Assembly (NCBI GenBank): GCA_019359355.1
Contig: JAHHHM010000010.1
Coordinates: 124,001-188,000, forward strand
Direction of reading: 5' to 3'
DNA: 64,000 bases
Source of the DNA: Microcoleus vaginatus WJT46-NPBG5
GTDB taxonomy: Bacteria > Cyanobacteriota > Cyanobacteriia > Cyanobacteriales > Oscillatoriaceae
The notes beneath the pieces were generated by a model. That model worked only from the letters and a program-made list of their open reading frames with translations, had not been told where the DNA came from and did no database searches. Shown here in pieces: positions 18,363 to 27,131 of this stretch; the stretch's first letter is position 1, and each line of letters opens with the position of its first letter. Both the position numbers and the translations under genes were made by a program.

Positions 18363-19115
18363 ATGGACGATTACGATGACTTGAGTGCCCTCACGATTGA
18401 GGCAGAACTGGAAAGTCCTTTGGATCTGATGGAAGAGGCAGAGCCTCCCAAGCCCGATCCAGAGGAAATGCTGCCATTGCTGGACTCACCAGACTCCCAA
18501 CAACGGATGCTGGCAACGCGGGCTTTTTGTGAAATTCAGGATGAGCGGGCAATTCCCCATTTGATCCGGTTGTTAAAAGATCCTTGCCCGTTAGTTAGGG
18601 TGAGCGCCGGCTATGCATTGGGGCGCAATCCCAGTCCAGATGCGGTCGATTCGCTCATAGAACAGCTTAACCGGGATTGGAATGGCTATGTGCGTAAGGG
18701 CGTGGTTTGGGCGCTGGGAAATTGCCGCGATCGCCGGTCGTTAATGCCTTTGCTGGATGCGCTGAAAACGGATATTTCTGCGGTGCGCTTGTGGGCGGCT
18801 AGTTCGCTTGGCCAGATGGGTTCAGTCGGTTACGATACGGTGATTGCTGCCCTTCCTCCACTCATTGAATCGTTGCGTCGAGATCCGATGCCGGCGGTGC
18901 GGAGTAATTGCGCTTGGGCGTTGGGGCAATTGTGCCGTGAATTACCTTCTAATGTGGTGTATGCCACGGCAATTGATGCCTTAATTGAGGCTTTTGCAGA
19001 AGATGAAGATATGGGCGTTCGGGAAGATGCTAAAGGTTCTCTGTTACGTGTGGGTGATCCGCGTGGTATCCAGCTGATTGAAGAATTGGAACTTGAAGGT
19101 TGGCCTCTTGTTTAA
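18363..19115 (+). CDS. HEAT-repeat protein (PBS-lyase-like repeats)
   Basis: A 250-residue all-helical protein with an acidic N-terminus (DDYDDLSALTIEAELE) and five to six HEAT/PBS-lyase-type repeats, for example ERAIPHLIRLLKDPCPLVRV, PDAVDSLIEQLNRDWNGYVR, RRSLMPLLDALKTDISAVRL and EAFAEDEDMGVREDAKGSLL. Such repeats are found in phycobilin lyase subunits (CpcE, NblB) and in scaffold proteins. No phycobiliprotein genes are near, so a lyase role is not supported. ATG at 18363. Confidence 0.85.
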   Translation: MDDYDDLSALTIEAELESPLDLMEEAEPPKPDPEEMLPLLDSPDSQQRMLATRAFCEIQDERAIPHLIRLLKDPCPLVRVSAGYALGRNPSPDAVDSLIEQLNRDWNGYVRKGVVWALGNCRDRRSLMPLLDALKTDISAVRLWAASSLGQMGSVGYDTVIAALPPLIESLRRDPMPAVRSNCAWALGQLCRELPSNVVYATAIDALIEAFAEDEDMGVREDAKGSLLRVGDPRGIQLIEELELEGWPLV

Positions 19116-19226
19116 TAGGTTAATCAGAGTTTTTTAACCACAGATTCTGCAGGTGAAACTTGAATGTGCTGCGCTCGTCATCCAAGTTCCACCTGCGTCC
19201 ACAGATAAACACAGATGGGTTAAGGG

Positions 19227-20480
19227 TTAGGGTGATTGGGGTGTTGGTGGTTGGGAATTGCCGATTGCTTGACCGGCTATCCAAGCGGTTGTCCAGGCAC
19301 TCTGGAAGTTAAAGCCGCCGGTGACTCCATCAATGTCTAAAATTTCCCCGGCGAAATATAGTCCTGAACAGTGCCGGCTTTCCATTGTTTTGAAATCGAT
19401 TTCTTTTAAGTTAACGCCGCCACAGGTGACGAATTCTTCTTTGAAAATGCCTTTGCCGGTGATTTCGTATTTGCCTTGAATGAGTTGTTGAATGAGTTCA
19501 TTTAAGGATTTATTGGGAAGTTCTGCCCAGCGTTTTTCGTTGTCAATGCCGGCAGCTTCAATTAAACGTTCCCAAAGCCGGCGGGGAATGGGAACGGGGC
19601 AACTGGTTGAGATTGCGCGTCGCGGCAGTTGTGATTTTACGAGAAGTAACATTTGACGCAGTTCTTCTTCTTTGTACTGCGGCAACCAATTAATCTGCAA
19701 AGAGGTTTTATACCGGCATTCGTGTAAAAATCGGGCACCCCAGGCTGAGAGTTTCAGTACAGCCGGCCCGCTTAATCCCCAATGGGTGACGAGTACCGGC
19801 CCGGTTTGCTCTAATTTGGCTGCCGGCAGGCGCACGCGGGCGTTGGCAACGGAGACGCCGCCTAATTCCTTGAGTCGCTCATCGCGCACGTTAAAGGTGA
19901 AGAGGGAGGGCACTGGCGGCTCAATTTGATGGCCTAAATTTTTGGCCCATTTGTAACCCATTGGACTGCTGCCGGTGGCGAGTAAGAGGCGATCGCAGGT
20001 TACAGTTTCGCCGGATTTTAATTCAATTTTAAACGAAGGTGACGGGGAGTGATAGATAGAATTAACGGCGCTGCCGTTGCGAAATTCTACTCCAGCCCCG
20101 TGAGCCGCCCGCATCAAACACTCTACAATCGTGGCGGAGTCATCGGTTATAGGAAACATCCGCCCATCTTCTTCAGTTTTTAGCTGCACTCCTCGTTCTT
20201 CAAACCAGGCAACGGTATCGCGACTCTGAAACCGCGTGAATGCGCCCCGCAAGGCTTTGCCCCCTCTAGGGTAATTTTGCACTAATAAGGCCGGTTCAAA
20301 ACAGGCATGGGTGACGTTACACCGTCCTCCGCCGGAAATGCGAACTTTGGCGAGGGGTTCACGCCCTGCTTCGAGTAGGGTAACTTGAGTGTGAGGATGA
20401 GTTTTGGCGCACGCGATCGCACCGAAGAAGCCGGCGGCACCTCCACCAATTACGACTACTTTTAAAGATTGCGGACTCAA
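19227..20480 (-). CDS. BaiN/HI0933-family FAD-dependent oxidoreductase
   Basis: A 417-residue flavoprotein. The Rossmann FAD motif is VVIGGGAAGFFGAIACAK (residues about 9-26), the family motif is RISGGGRCNVTHACF, and a second FAD-contact region near the C-terminus reads GLYFAGEILDIDGVTGGFNF followed by WTTAWIAGQAIG. Length and layout fit the HI0933/BaiN group, whose physiological role is mostly unassigned. ATG at 20480. Confidence 0.92.
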   Translation of the reverse strand: MSPQSLKVVVIGGGAAGFFGAIACAKTHPHTQVTLLEAGREPLAKVRISGGGRCNVTHACFEPALLVQNYPRGGKALRGAFTRFQSRDTVAWFEERGVQLKTEEDGRMFPITDDSATIVECLMRAAHGAGVEFRNGSAVNSIYHSPSPSFKIELKSGETVTCDRLLLATGSSPMGYKWAKNLGHQIEPPVPSLFTFNVRDERLKELGGVSVANARVRLPAAKLEQTGPVLVTHWGLSGPAVLKLSAWGARFLHECRYKTSLQINWLPQYKEEELRQMLLLVKSQLPRRAISTSCPVPIPRRLWERLIEAAGIDNEKRWAELPNKSLNELIQQLIQGKYEITGKGIFKEEFVTCGGVNLKEIDFKTMESRHCSGLYFAGEILDIDGVTGGFNFQSAWTTAWIAGQAIGNSQPPTPQSP

Positions 20481-20554
20481 TGAATTACCTACTAATTTTG
20501 GGATTGGATGTAATAAGGGAAGCTGAAATTTTGATTACGGGTTTTAAAAATATT

Positions 20555-20625
20555 GGATTTTTTTAACCGCAGATGATAGCGTAGCGTGGCGCTAGCCATA
20601 CGCAGATGAACGCGGATAAGATTTA
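20555..20625. repeat. Dispersed intergenic repeat (ACCGCAGATGA type)
   Basis: An intergenic element beginning TTTTTAACCGCAGATGATA and containing a short imperfect palindrome (GCGTAGC ... GCTAGCCATACGC). A related copy in inverse orientation lies at 36905-36970, and degenerate pieces with ACCACAG / CACAGATAAACACAGATG lie near 19135-19220. This looks like a dispersed repeat family. Confidence 0.5.
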
Positions 20626-20660
20626 GGGCACGTTTAGGGCTTATTCAGTCTGTAATTAGC

Positions 20661-21536
20661 TTACACTTTTCCTCGCAATTGTTCAAATTCTTCTCGCAAC
20701 GATGGTGCGTGATAGCCTAAGGAATAGGCTTTGGAACTGTCTAGGGATACGTCGGGGGGTCTGGGGGCGGCCATTTTTACGTCTTGTTGCCGGCAACTTA
20801 AAATCTTGGCTTCGTCTAGTCCTAGCACTTCTACGAGTAATCGGAAAAAGTCATAACGCGAGATTCTTTCTTTTCCGCCTAAATGAATTCGGCCATTTAC
20901 GTTTTCCAATGCTAATAAAAGTCCTTTAGCGGCTGTTTGACCGCTTACAGGTGTGCGAAATTCGTCGGTGAATAAGGCGAGTTCTTGTCCTGTTCTGAGG
21001 CTTTGCAGCATGGGTTGAATGAAACTTTTGGCTGCCGGCCCTCCATCGCCAAACATTAAGGGCATCCGGCAAATAGCTGTCTGGGGATAGCGTTCCAGCA
21101 TTCCTTCTTCAGCAAGGACTTTTTGTTCGCCATAGATGCTGACAGGCGATACGGGATCAGTTTCCCGGTAAGGAGGATTTAAGCCATTAAACACTAAGTC
21201 GGTGGAAGTGAAAACGCAAGGAATGGAGTAATCCGCACAAAGGCCGGCAATATTGCACGATGCAGTTACATTAATTTCGTGGGATTCTTCAGGGTGGTTT
21301 TGGCAATAATTCGGCTGTGATTGAGCGGCTGTATGAATGACAGCATCGGGTTTAATTTCTTCAAAGAGGCGCTTGAGTTCTTCAAATTTTCTTAAATCAG
21401 ATTGCACTAGGTTAATTTCTGGAATTTCTACCGGCTGGGAAAAGTAGGTTCCATAAACCTGCCATTCTTCTCGTGCTATTTGAGATAGGTTCCATCCAAG
21501 GAATCCACTACTGCCGGTGATTAAAAGTTTTTTCAT
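20661..21536 (-). CDS. RmlD-like NAD(P)-dependent sugar reductase (extended SDR)
   Basis: A 291-residue extended short-chain dehydrogenase, similar to dTDP-4-dehydrorhamnose reductase. The nucleotide-binding motif is ITGSSGFLGWNL (residues about 6-17), then VIHTAAQSQPNYCQ, the catalytic Tyr-x-x-x-Lys in VSIYGEQKVLAEE (near 133-138) and SLDSSKAYSLGY near the end. No other rhamnose genes (rmlA, B, C) are near, so the exact sugar substrate is uncertain. ATG at 21536. Confidence 0.85.
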   Translation of the reverse strand: MKKLLITGSSGFLGWNLSQIAREEWQVYGTYFSQPVEIPEINLVQSDLRKFEELKRLFEEIKPDAVIHTAAQSQPNYCQNHPEESHEINVTASCNIAGLCADYSIPCVFTSTDLVFNGLNPPYRETDPVSPVSIYGEQKVLAEEGMLERYPQTAICRMPLMFGDGGPAAKSFIQPMLQSLRTGQELALFTDEFRTPVSGQTAAKGLLLALENVNGRIHLGGKERISRYDFFRLLVEVLGLDEAKILSCRQQDVKMAAPRPPDVSLDSSKAYSLGYHAPSLREEFEQLRGKV

Positions 21537-21643
21537 TCTTATTTTTATGCATCAGTTTTTCTCACTTTCCAGTTTAAATATAAAATTGGTTAGGAGAGGG
21601 GCGTTCGCTTAAAATTATAGAGCTTGGGTTATTTGAGAAAGGA

Positions 21644-21695
21644 AATGGGTAAAAGCTTAATCTCATTCCCATTTTTTGATTACCCTTTACCCATT
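21644..21695. terminator. Inverted repeat after the rubredoxin gene
   Basis: AATGGGTAAA (21644-21653) pairs exactly with TTTACCCATT (21686-21695). It sits between the rubredoxin stop and the sugar reductase start, both on the minus strand. It could be a weak terminator for rubredoxin. Confidence 0.4.
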
Positions 21696-21725
21696 TTCCT
21701 GATTTAAAAGTAAAAGAACTCTCGA

Positions 21726-21887
21726 TTATCCAGCCGGCTCAAAATCTGCTTTAGAAGCACCGCAAATAGGACAAACCCAATCCTCTGGAATATCTTCAAA
21801 TGGTGTACCGGGTGCAATTCCGCTATCAGGGTCGCCTTCTGCTGGGTCATATTCATAGGCGCAGAGGGTGCATATATATTTTTGCAT
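21726..21887 (-). CDS. Rubredoxin
   Basis: A 53-residue rubredoxin, a small soluble electron carrier with one iron bound by four Cys. Both knuckles are visible: [12 protein letters not shown] and [13 protein letters not shown]. The start is ATG at 21887 (MQKYICTLC), with GGAGAAG 8-12 nt upstream; longer versions using TTG/ATG further upstream would add a non-conserved tail. This is the classic short type without the membrane anchor of the photosystem assembly rubredoxin RubA. Confidence 0.95.
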   Translation of the reverse strand: MQKYICTLCAYEYDPAEGDPDSGIAPGTPFEDIPEDWVCPICGASKADFEPAG

Positions 21888-22001
21888 TCTAATCTTCTCC
21901 TGATACATTCCCTCTTATGATACAAGCCAAGCCTCCAGAACCAAAGTTCTAGAGGCCGGTTTCAATCTTCTATCAGGCTAAAGCAAGGAATGTAATCTAA
22001 A

Positions 22002-22769
22002 CTACACAGTCGCCTTGGCTAGTGACCAAACACCATTTCCGTCTTCATCGTACTGTTCGTGAATGGTTTTCCAGGCAGCGTGTTCAGCTTCCAAGGGATC
22101 GTTACTTTGATCTAAGGCGGTGTTGTAGCTTCGCATAAATGTCTCTTGCGCCTCTTCAGATAGGTGTGAACGGACTTCGGGAGGCAGATCGGCTACACTG
22201 TTGCACTTGCCGGCACTTGCACGAGGCAGGGTCATTTCGTTGACGGTAATTTCTTCTCCACCGGCACTTTCTAGCAGCAGTTGAATTTCACCGGCTTTAT
22301 CTGCCGGCACTTCTGCCATCACCAAAAATTCGCCGGCTTCCACACGGGTTTGATACACCGCCGCCTTATCTTCTGGCATTCCCAGCGTCACCAATGCGGA
22401 AACTAAGCCGGCACCGGCACTACCAGCAAGCGCACCACTCGCTGCACCTAAGAGTACCGCACCCAACGGGCCGGCTGCAACGACTGAACCGATAAAGGGA
22501 ATAAATAAGATGCCAACCCCGGTAAGCAAACTTAAAAACGAACCAAAAAGGGAACCAAAAATCGCACCGCTTCGCAAGCCGCCCAAAATCACATCTTTTT
22601 TTGTGATAAAGCCGGTGATGCGGGTGTTGGATTGAAAATTTTTGCCCATCATTGAGATGTGATCTTGGGGCACACCCCGATCCAGCAGACGCCGAACAAC
22701 GCCATCTAATTGACTTTCTTCTTTAAATACGGCTGAGATTGTGCGTTCTGCTTGATATTGGTCAGGCAT
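22002..22769 (-). CDS. Glycine-zipper membrane stress protein with C-terminal ChaB domain
   Basis: About 255 residues. The start is ATG at 22769, 7 nt after a strong AAGGAGAAG; the in-frame upstream codons are unlikely to be used. The N-terminal part ([20 protein letters not shown]) resembles general stress proteins that bind a ferredoxin-like module. A hydrophobic Gly/Ala-rich hairpin follows ([32 protein letters not shown]), and the C-terminus is a ChaB domain ([28 protein letters not shown]). The context does not show its role; stress or envelope protection is a family-level guess. Confidence 0.82.
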   Translation of the reverse strand: MPDQYQAERTISAVFKEESQLDGVVRRLLDRGVPQDHISMMGKNFQSNTRITGFITKKDVILGGLRSGAIFGSLFGSFLSLLTGVGILFIPFIGSVVAAGPLGAVLLGAASGALAGSAGAGLVSALVTLGMPEDKAAVYQTRVEAGEFLVMAEVPADKAGEIQLLLESAGGEEITVNEMTLPRASAGKCNSVADLPPEVRSHLSEEAQETFMRSYNTALDQSNDPLEAEHAAWKTIHEQYDEDGNGVWSLAKATV

Positions 22770-23144
22770 TATGCTTCTCCTTGAGATTTTTTCGTCCTTT
22801 CTTGTTGCAGAATAACAAGACACTCCCCTAGTCCTGAATCTACCTGGGGTTTGATCATTTTTAAGCCGGCAGCCGCGACATTTCTATGCCGGTGGTAACA
22901 GAAAGTGCCGGTGTCTATGATTACTAATTGTGGGTGCCGGTGTAACGGTTTCTAGATACCTAGAAGAAGATGAGATGAGGCAAGTTAGCTTAATTTTTTT
23001 AATAAGCAACCTCAATATTATCCGTCCCTAAAAATATCAATGAATTTGTTGTACAAAAAAATATGATAATAAATTTATAAACTTAAATTTTAATTGCCTG
23101 GGATTCTATACTTTTTAAAGTAGTTCATATTATGCAGCACTCTA
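22770..23144. other. Intergenic region between stress gene and Septu-like module
   Basis: About 375 bp. The right half (22980-23140) turns strongly AT-rich, marking the edge of the defence module. TTCTAG/CTAGAA (22950-22965) is a small palindrome. GTGCCGGTGT-type words cluster at 22860-22945. No gene seen. Confidence 0.35.
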
Positions 23145-23822
23145 TTATAAATAGTATTGTGGATAGAATTTTTTGCAAATGTCGGCAATGAATGCACTAA
23201 ACGGACCGTACTTACCTCCTGGCTTATTGATTTTATGATAATTTTTAGCAAACTTCCGTTTCTCTTCGTCAGATAGTTCTTCATCTTGCATAGTATTCAA
23301 GAAAGCCTCAAGTGCTTTCACGCGAGCTGCCCTCAATTTATCAATGTCAAGTCCGAGTTTATCAATTGTTTCTTTAGCGGCGGCTTGCTTGTCTGGATCA
23401 GTTGCCGGCAGAATTTCTCCTGAACCTACTACATAACTAAAAAAATCTCCACAGTTTACCTGTAAAGGAGAAACCATCAACTCTTCATTCTTTTTCTTCG
23501 GGCCACAATGGGTTGGATCAAATTTTTCGCTTTCTCTCTGGCATGAAGCCAGCAAATTTGTGTACTCCAGATCTAAGTTTGGATAGTTACTTTGAGGTTT
23601 TAAATGTTCAATATGGCTGTTGTTTCTGTCAATTCCGATTCCGCAGTAACAACAAATGTAGCCTTGCTCACGTAATAAGCAATCATGCAGTTCTGCTTTT
23701 TCTGGATTTTGAAAGTTTTTATATTTTTTATAGAGAAATCCCTCTTCGTTCTCAAGTGCCTTCCATTCTGCCTTCCATTTTGCTAAACATTCTGGTTCCT
23801 CACCTTTTTGTATATATCTCAT
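23145..23822 (-). CDS. ptuB: HNH endonuclease, PtuB-like (Septu defence)
   Basis: A 225-residue HNH nuclease of the type paired with PtuA ATPases and retron effectors. The zinc and catalytic motifs are CCYCGIGIDRNNSHIEHLKP: two Cys of the first knuckle and the catalytic His pair, followed by LEYTNLLASCQ (Asn and Cys of the HNH core). It also has the family N-terminus (RYIQKGEEPECLAKWKAEW) and a helical C-terminal region. Its ATG overlaps the ATPase stop by 4 nt (ATGA), so the genes are translationally coupled. In Septu, PtuB is the effector that cuts DNA when released from PtuA. Assignment is by motif and context. Confidence 0.82.
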   Translation of the reverse strand: MRYIQKGEEPECLAKWKAEWKALENEEGFLYKKYKNFQNPEKAELHDCLLREQGYICCYCGIGIDRNNSHIEHLKPQSNYPNLDLEYTNLLASCQRESEKFDPTHCGPKKKNEELMVSPLQVNCGDFFSYVVGSGEILPATDPDKQAAAKETIDKLGLDIDKLRAARVKALEAFLNTMQDEELSDEEKRKFAKNYHKINKPGGKYGPFSAFIADICKKFYPQYYL

Positions 23823-25174
23823 TTGTTGAGAATCTCCTTACGGCGAATTAAGACATCCGCTCTAACAAACTCTGGCTCATCATATCCAATTTCATCAGCC
23901 AAGTTTTGACGCACTTGCCGAGCAGCCTCGATATCTCCCTTATCGATAAGCCGAAATAATTCAAGTAAGCGATCCTTAATTTCCTGGGGACGTTCTGAAA
24001 TTCCCATTACATCTTCAAGGATGCGATTGCTATCTCTGCCAAAAGAACTTTCTGGACGCTTGGTAATAATTTTTCCTTCCTCTGTTCTCTCAAGAATAAA
24101 AATGCTTTCTGGTTTAACTTGGCTAAGGACTTGTGGAGAATGGGTGGTGACAATAAACTGGCAATTGGGAAATGTTCTGGTAAGCGCCGGCATAATTTTG
24201 CGTTGCCATTCTGGGTGAAGGTGCAGCTCAATTTCATCAATTAGTACGACACCGGCTCCTTCCAGGGGATTTTCTAAGTTAGGGTTGGCAATTGCTAAAC
24301 GTCTTGCTAAATCTCCCACCATTGCCAGCAAGCATTTCTCACCATCAGATAACTGATTTAGAATAAACTCTTGAGTTTGTTTTTCTACAGTCATTCGCAG
24401 AGGTGAACGCCTAACTCGTAAATTTGAGAAATTGGGCATGAGAGAATAGATCGCTTGTCTAACTGCTTCTAGTCGCTTATCTCTGTAAACAGGGTCATCC
24501 CGTCGTTCCTCATTTTCCAAATCTTCCAACCCTCTAAACCATTGAAAAAAGCTATTAAAACCTATTTGAAAACCTGTTAACGCATATTTATAGGCATCTA
24601 ATTGCTCAAATGAAAGCTGTTCAGAAATCTCTAATGTAATATCAAGCACCGCCCGATTGATTGGATAATAAATCGCCAAAGGTATATTTTTTCTTGAATT
24701 CAATGGATATTGTTCAAGTATTTCGTTTAATAGAGCACTATACATTTTTTTGTGGTTTATTAAAGATCTTTTACTATTTAAAGACCAATTTATCTCTGAA
24801 TCTGTATCTATTAATGCTGTCATTTCGATGTGAGTTTCATTTTGTCCATTTTGAACGTCTTCATTATTAGAGAATCGTGAAATTAAAGCATTATTCTGTA
24901 CTCCTTCTAGAAGATTACTTTCATTTATTACTCTTTGTAAACTTCTCTCAGCAAATGCTGAATGTAGACTAGAATGCAATCGAATAAAACGTCTATCAAA
25001 CTGTAATCGAACCAAATCTAGGTAAGGAGATAAGAGAATAGCAATACAGTCAAGAATACTTGATTTTCCCACGCCGTTAATACCGATAAACACAGTGGGT
25101 TCATCTGGTGGGAACTCTAGGGTTAAATCGCCGATTCCGCGAAACGATTGCATCTTCAGGCGCTTGACTCTCAT
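23819..25174 (-). CDS. ptuA: AAA/ABC-type ATPase, PtuA-like (Septu defence)
   Basis: A 451-residue ATPase of the RecF/OLD-like AAA family. N-terminus MQSFRGIGDLTLEFP, Walker A in FIGINGVGKSSILDC (near residue 36), the ABC signature in NQLSDGEKCLLAMVGDLARR (near 280), Walker B in GVVLIDEIELHLHPEWQRK (near 312) and the H-loop in IVTTHSPQVLSQV. Length fits PtuA. Together with the coupled HNH gene it forms a two-gene Septu-like antiphage module. Base composition is AT-richer than the neighbours and GCCGGC words are rare, consistent with transfer. No retron reverse transcriptase is adjacent, so stand-alone Septu is more likely than a retron. Confidence 0.85.
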   Translation of the reverse strand: MRVKRLKMQSFRGIGDLTLEFPPDEPTVFIGINGVGKSSILDCIAILLSPYLDLVRLQFDRRFIRLHSSLHSAFAERSLQRVINESNLLEGVQNNALISRFSNNEDVQNGQNETHIEMTALIDTDSEINWSLNSKRSLINHKKMYSALLNEILEQYPLNSRKNIPLAIYYPINRAVLDITLEISEQLSFEQLDAYKYALTGFQIGFNSFFQWFRGLEDLENEERRDDPVYRDKRLEAVRQAIYSLMPNFSNLRVRRSPLRMTVEKQTQEFILNQLSDGEKCLLAMVGDLARRLAIANPNLENPLEGAGVVLIDEIELHLHPEWQRKIMPALTRTFPNCQFIVTTHSPQVLSQVKPESIFILERTEEGKIITKRPESSFGRDSNRILEDVMGISERPQEIKDRLLELFRLIDKGDIEAARQVRQNLADEIGYDEPEFVRADVLIRRKEILNK

Positions 25175-25265
25175 TTTGTGACCTTCACTGCATTATGATC
25201 TGGATCTTAATACGCATCTGGCAAATTGTAAGCTAGCTGCTAAGCCATAAAAAGAGAGCGTCCAG

Positions 25266-25781
25266 ATGTCCCAACCTCCTCATCAACCGTCCCCGATCAC
25301 TCCTAATAACGAAGCTCAGATAGCGACTGTGCACCGGCTGCGCCAGCTTAGCCATCTCCTCGATAATGCTGTTGGCATCCCTGGCACTCGCTATCGTATT
25401 GGACTCGATCCCCTCCTGGGATTGCTACCGGGTGGCGGTGACATCGCCGGCGCAGTTCTTTCTGGCTATATTGTCTTCTCCGCCGCAAAGCTAGGCTTGC
25501 CACGAGAAGCCTTGGTGCAAATGGTTTCTAATATCCTGTTTGAGACATTCGCCGGCACGGTGCCGGTGTTGGGAGATTTGGTAGATGTCACTTGGAAAGC
25601 CAATACTAGAAATGTGGCATTGTTAGAAGACCACTTGAACGTTCCTCAACCGAATAGCAAAAAAGCAGACAAGTGGTTTGTTTTCCTGCTGCTTGCCGGC
25701 TTGATGCTTGTCGTCATTGCGGTTGCGGCTTTGAGCGTATTCCTGATCAGCCTAGTGGTGAGACTATTCACCGGCGGCTAA
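25266..25781 (+). CDS. DUF4112 membrane protein
   Basis: A 171-residue DUF4112 protein. The conserved core is LDNAVGIPGTRYRIGLDPLL, followed by GLLPGGGDIAGAVLSGYIV (first membrane-associated hairpin) and VLGDLVDVTWKANTRN. A strong C-terminal membrane segment (residues about 137-165) ends the protein. Function unknown. ATG at 25266, divergent from the Septu-like ATPase. Confidence 0.85.
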   Translation: MSQPPHQPSPITPNNEAQIATVHRLRQLSHLLDNAVGIPGTRYRIGLDPLLGLLPGGGDIAGAVLSGYIVFSAAKLGLPREALVQMVSNILFETFAGTVPVLGDLVDVTWKANTRNVALLEDHLNVPQPNSKKADKWFVFLLLAGLMLVVIAVAALSVFLISLVVRLFTGG

Positions 25782-25862
25782 TCGCTGGCAGTTAACCGGC
25801 TCCCCACGCGCCGGCTTCACAAGAGGTGGGATAATAAACCAGCTGTTGTCTGCTTTTCTCCA

Positions 25863-26900
25863 ATGGTTCAGTCTTTCCAGTCTCCCGACGATCTTGCCAA
25901 TGCCCTCACCGGCATCACCGATCTGACTTTTCAACTCCCTGATCCAGAAGATGAGCAAATTGCCGAGTTAGATTTTCAGCAGCAACTTGACAGTGCGTGG
26001 CAAGTCTGCGATCGCTTCGACTTGCAAACCGACATTTGGCGCGGACGAATTTTGCGATCTATCCGAGATCGTGAGAAAAAAGGAGGAGACGGGCGCGGCA
26101 CCGGCTTTCTCAACTGGCTGAAAAACCGGGAAATTAGTAAAAGTCAAGCCTACGCACTCATTGAACTCTCCAACAGTGCCGACACCCTCCTCGAACAAGG
26201 ACACCTCGATCCCTCTTCGATCAACAACTTTAGCAAACGCGCGTTTGTGGAAACCGCCAAAGCCTCCCCAGAAGTGCAGCAGCTGGTTACAGATGCCGCC
26301 CGCACCGGCGATCGCATCACCCGGCGGGAAGTGCGCCAACTGTCTGATGAGTGGACAGCCATGAGTTCCGACTTGCTGCCGGATGAAGTCAAGGAAAAAG
26401 CTGCCGGTGGATCAGTCCCGACTCGCTATCTCGCGCCTTTGGTGAAAGAGATGGAAAAGTTGCCAGAGTCTCACCTCAACGCCATCCGCCAAGAAGCCGC
26501 CGAAAATCCCGATGTAGATACCGTTAAACAACTCACCTCAGATGCTCGTAACTTGTCCAAATATCTGGATGCTGCCGCCCAAGTACAAACCATTAACCAA
26601 TCTTCCCTAGATATGGAAATGGCACTAGAAGAAGCCCTGCGGCTAGGCTGTCTGAATACTGCAGCGGATATGGTGAAGCAGGCAGCTCAAGTAGAACAAA
26701 CTGTGGCAAAGCTGTACACGACTTGGAAGCGCTTGTCCAGTCTTGCTGACCGGCTTTATGTTGACACCGGCGCAACCACTCCACACCTGCGCTCTCTCAT
26801 CAGCTGTATGGAGCGACTTGCCGGTGAGGTGATTGAAGTGCAATTGGGCGATAACGAACGCACGATTCGTCTGCGGATCTTGAGTGATTCGGATTCCTAA
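25863..26900 (+). CDS. Conserved hypothetical helical protein (345 aa)
   Basis: A 345-residue, mostly helical soluble protein. I do not recognise the family with certainty. A segment near residues 75-125 (WLKNREISKSQAYALIELS, then SSINNFSKRAFVETAKAS) resembles the helix-turn-helix region of ParB-like or DUF3102-like DNA-binding proteins, and DRITRREVRQLSDEWTAMSS follows. The C-terminal half has long helices, perhaps coiled coil. A DNA-binding role is only a suggestion. ATG at 25863, 81 bp after DUF4112. Confidence 0.7.
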   Translation: MVQSFQSPDDLANALTGITDLTFQLPDPEDEQIAELDFQQQLDSAWQVCDRFDLQTDIWRGRILRSIRDREKKGGDGRGTGFLNWLKNREISKSQAYALIELSNSADTLLEQGHLDPSSINNFSKRAFVETAKASPEVQQLVTDAARTGDRITRREVRQLSDEWTAMSSDLLPDEVKEKAAGGSVPTRYLAPLVKEMEKLPESHLNAIRQEAAENPDVDTVKQLTSDARNLSKYLDAAAQVQTINQSSLDMEMALEEALRLGCLNTAADMVKQAAQVEQTVAKLYTTWKRLSSLADRLYVDTGATTPHLRSLISCMERLAGEVIEVQLGDNERTIRLRILSDSDS

Positions 26901-27131
26901 CCTCCTCCTCACCCGACTCTACGCCTGGGTGGGGATTCCCAAACTACTCGATGTAAGGTTTAATAAGATTTCCACGTGGCTTCTTGACAACAATACATTT
27001 GCCCTAATTTGTAAAGAACTCCGGTATAATAGTATACACAGCCTGTTGGCCTAGCCAATTCAGTTGGTTGTTAATCAAGGTATTTCCCGTTGACTTTACA
27101 AAACTTAAAGAATCTTGCTGACGAGCAGATT

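Noticed and set aside
23090-25260. Retron (reverse transcriptase plus msr/msd) linked to the PtuAB-like genes
   Set aside because: No reverse transcriptase frame is adjacent on either side; DUF4112 and the stress gene flank the module.
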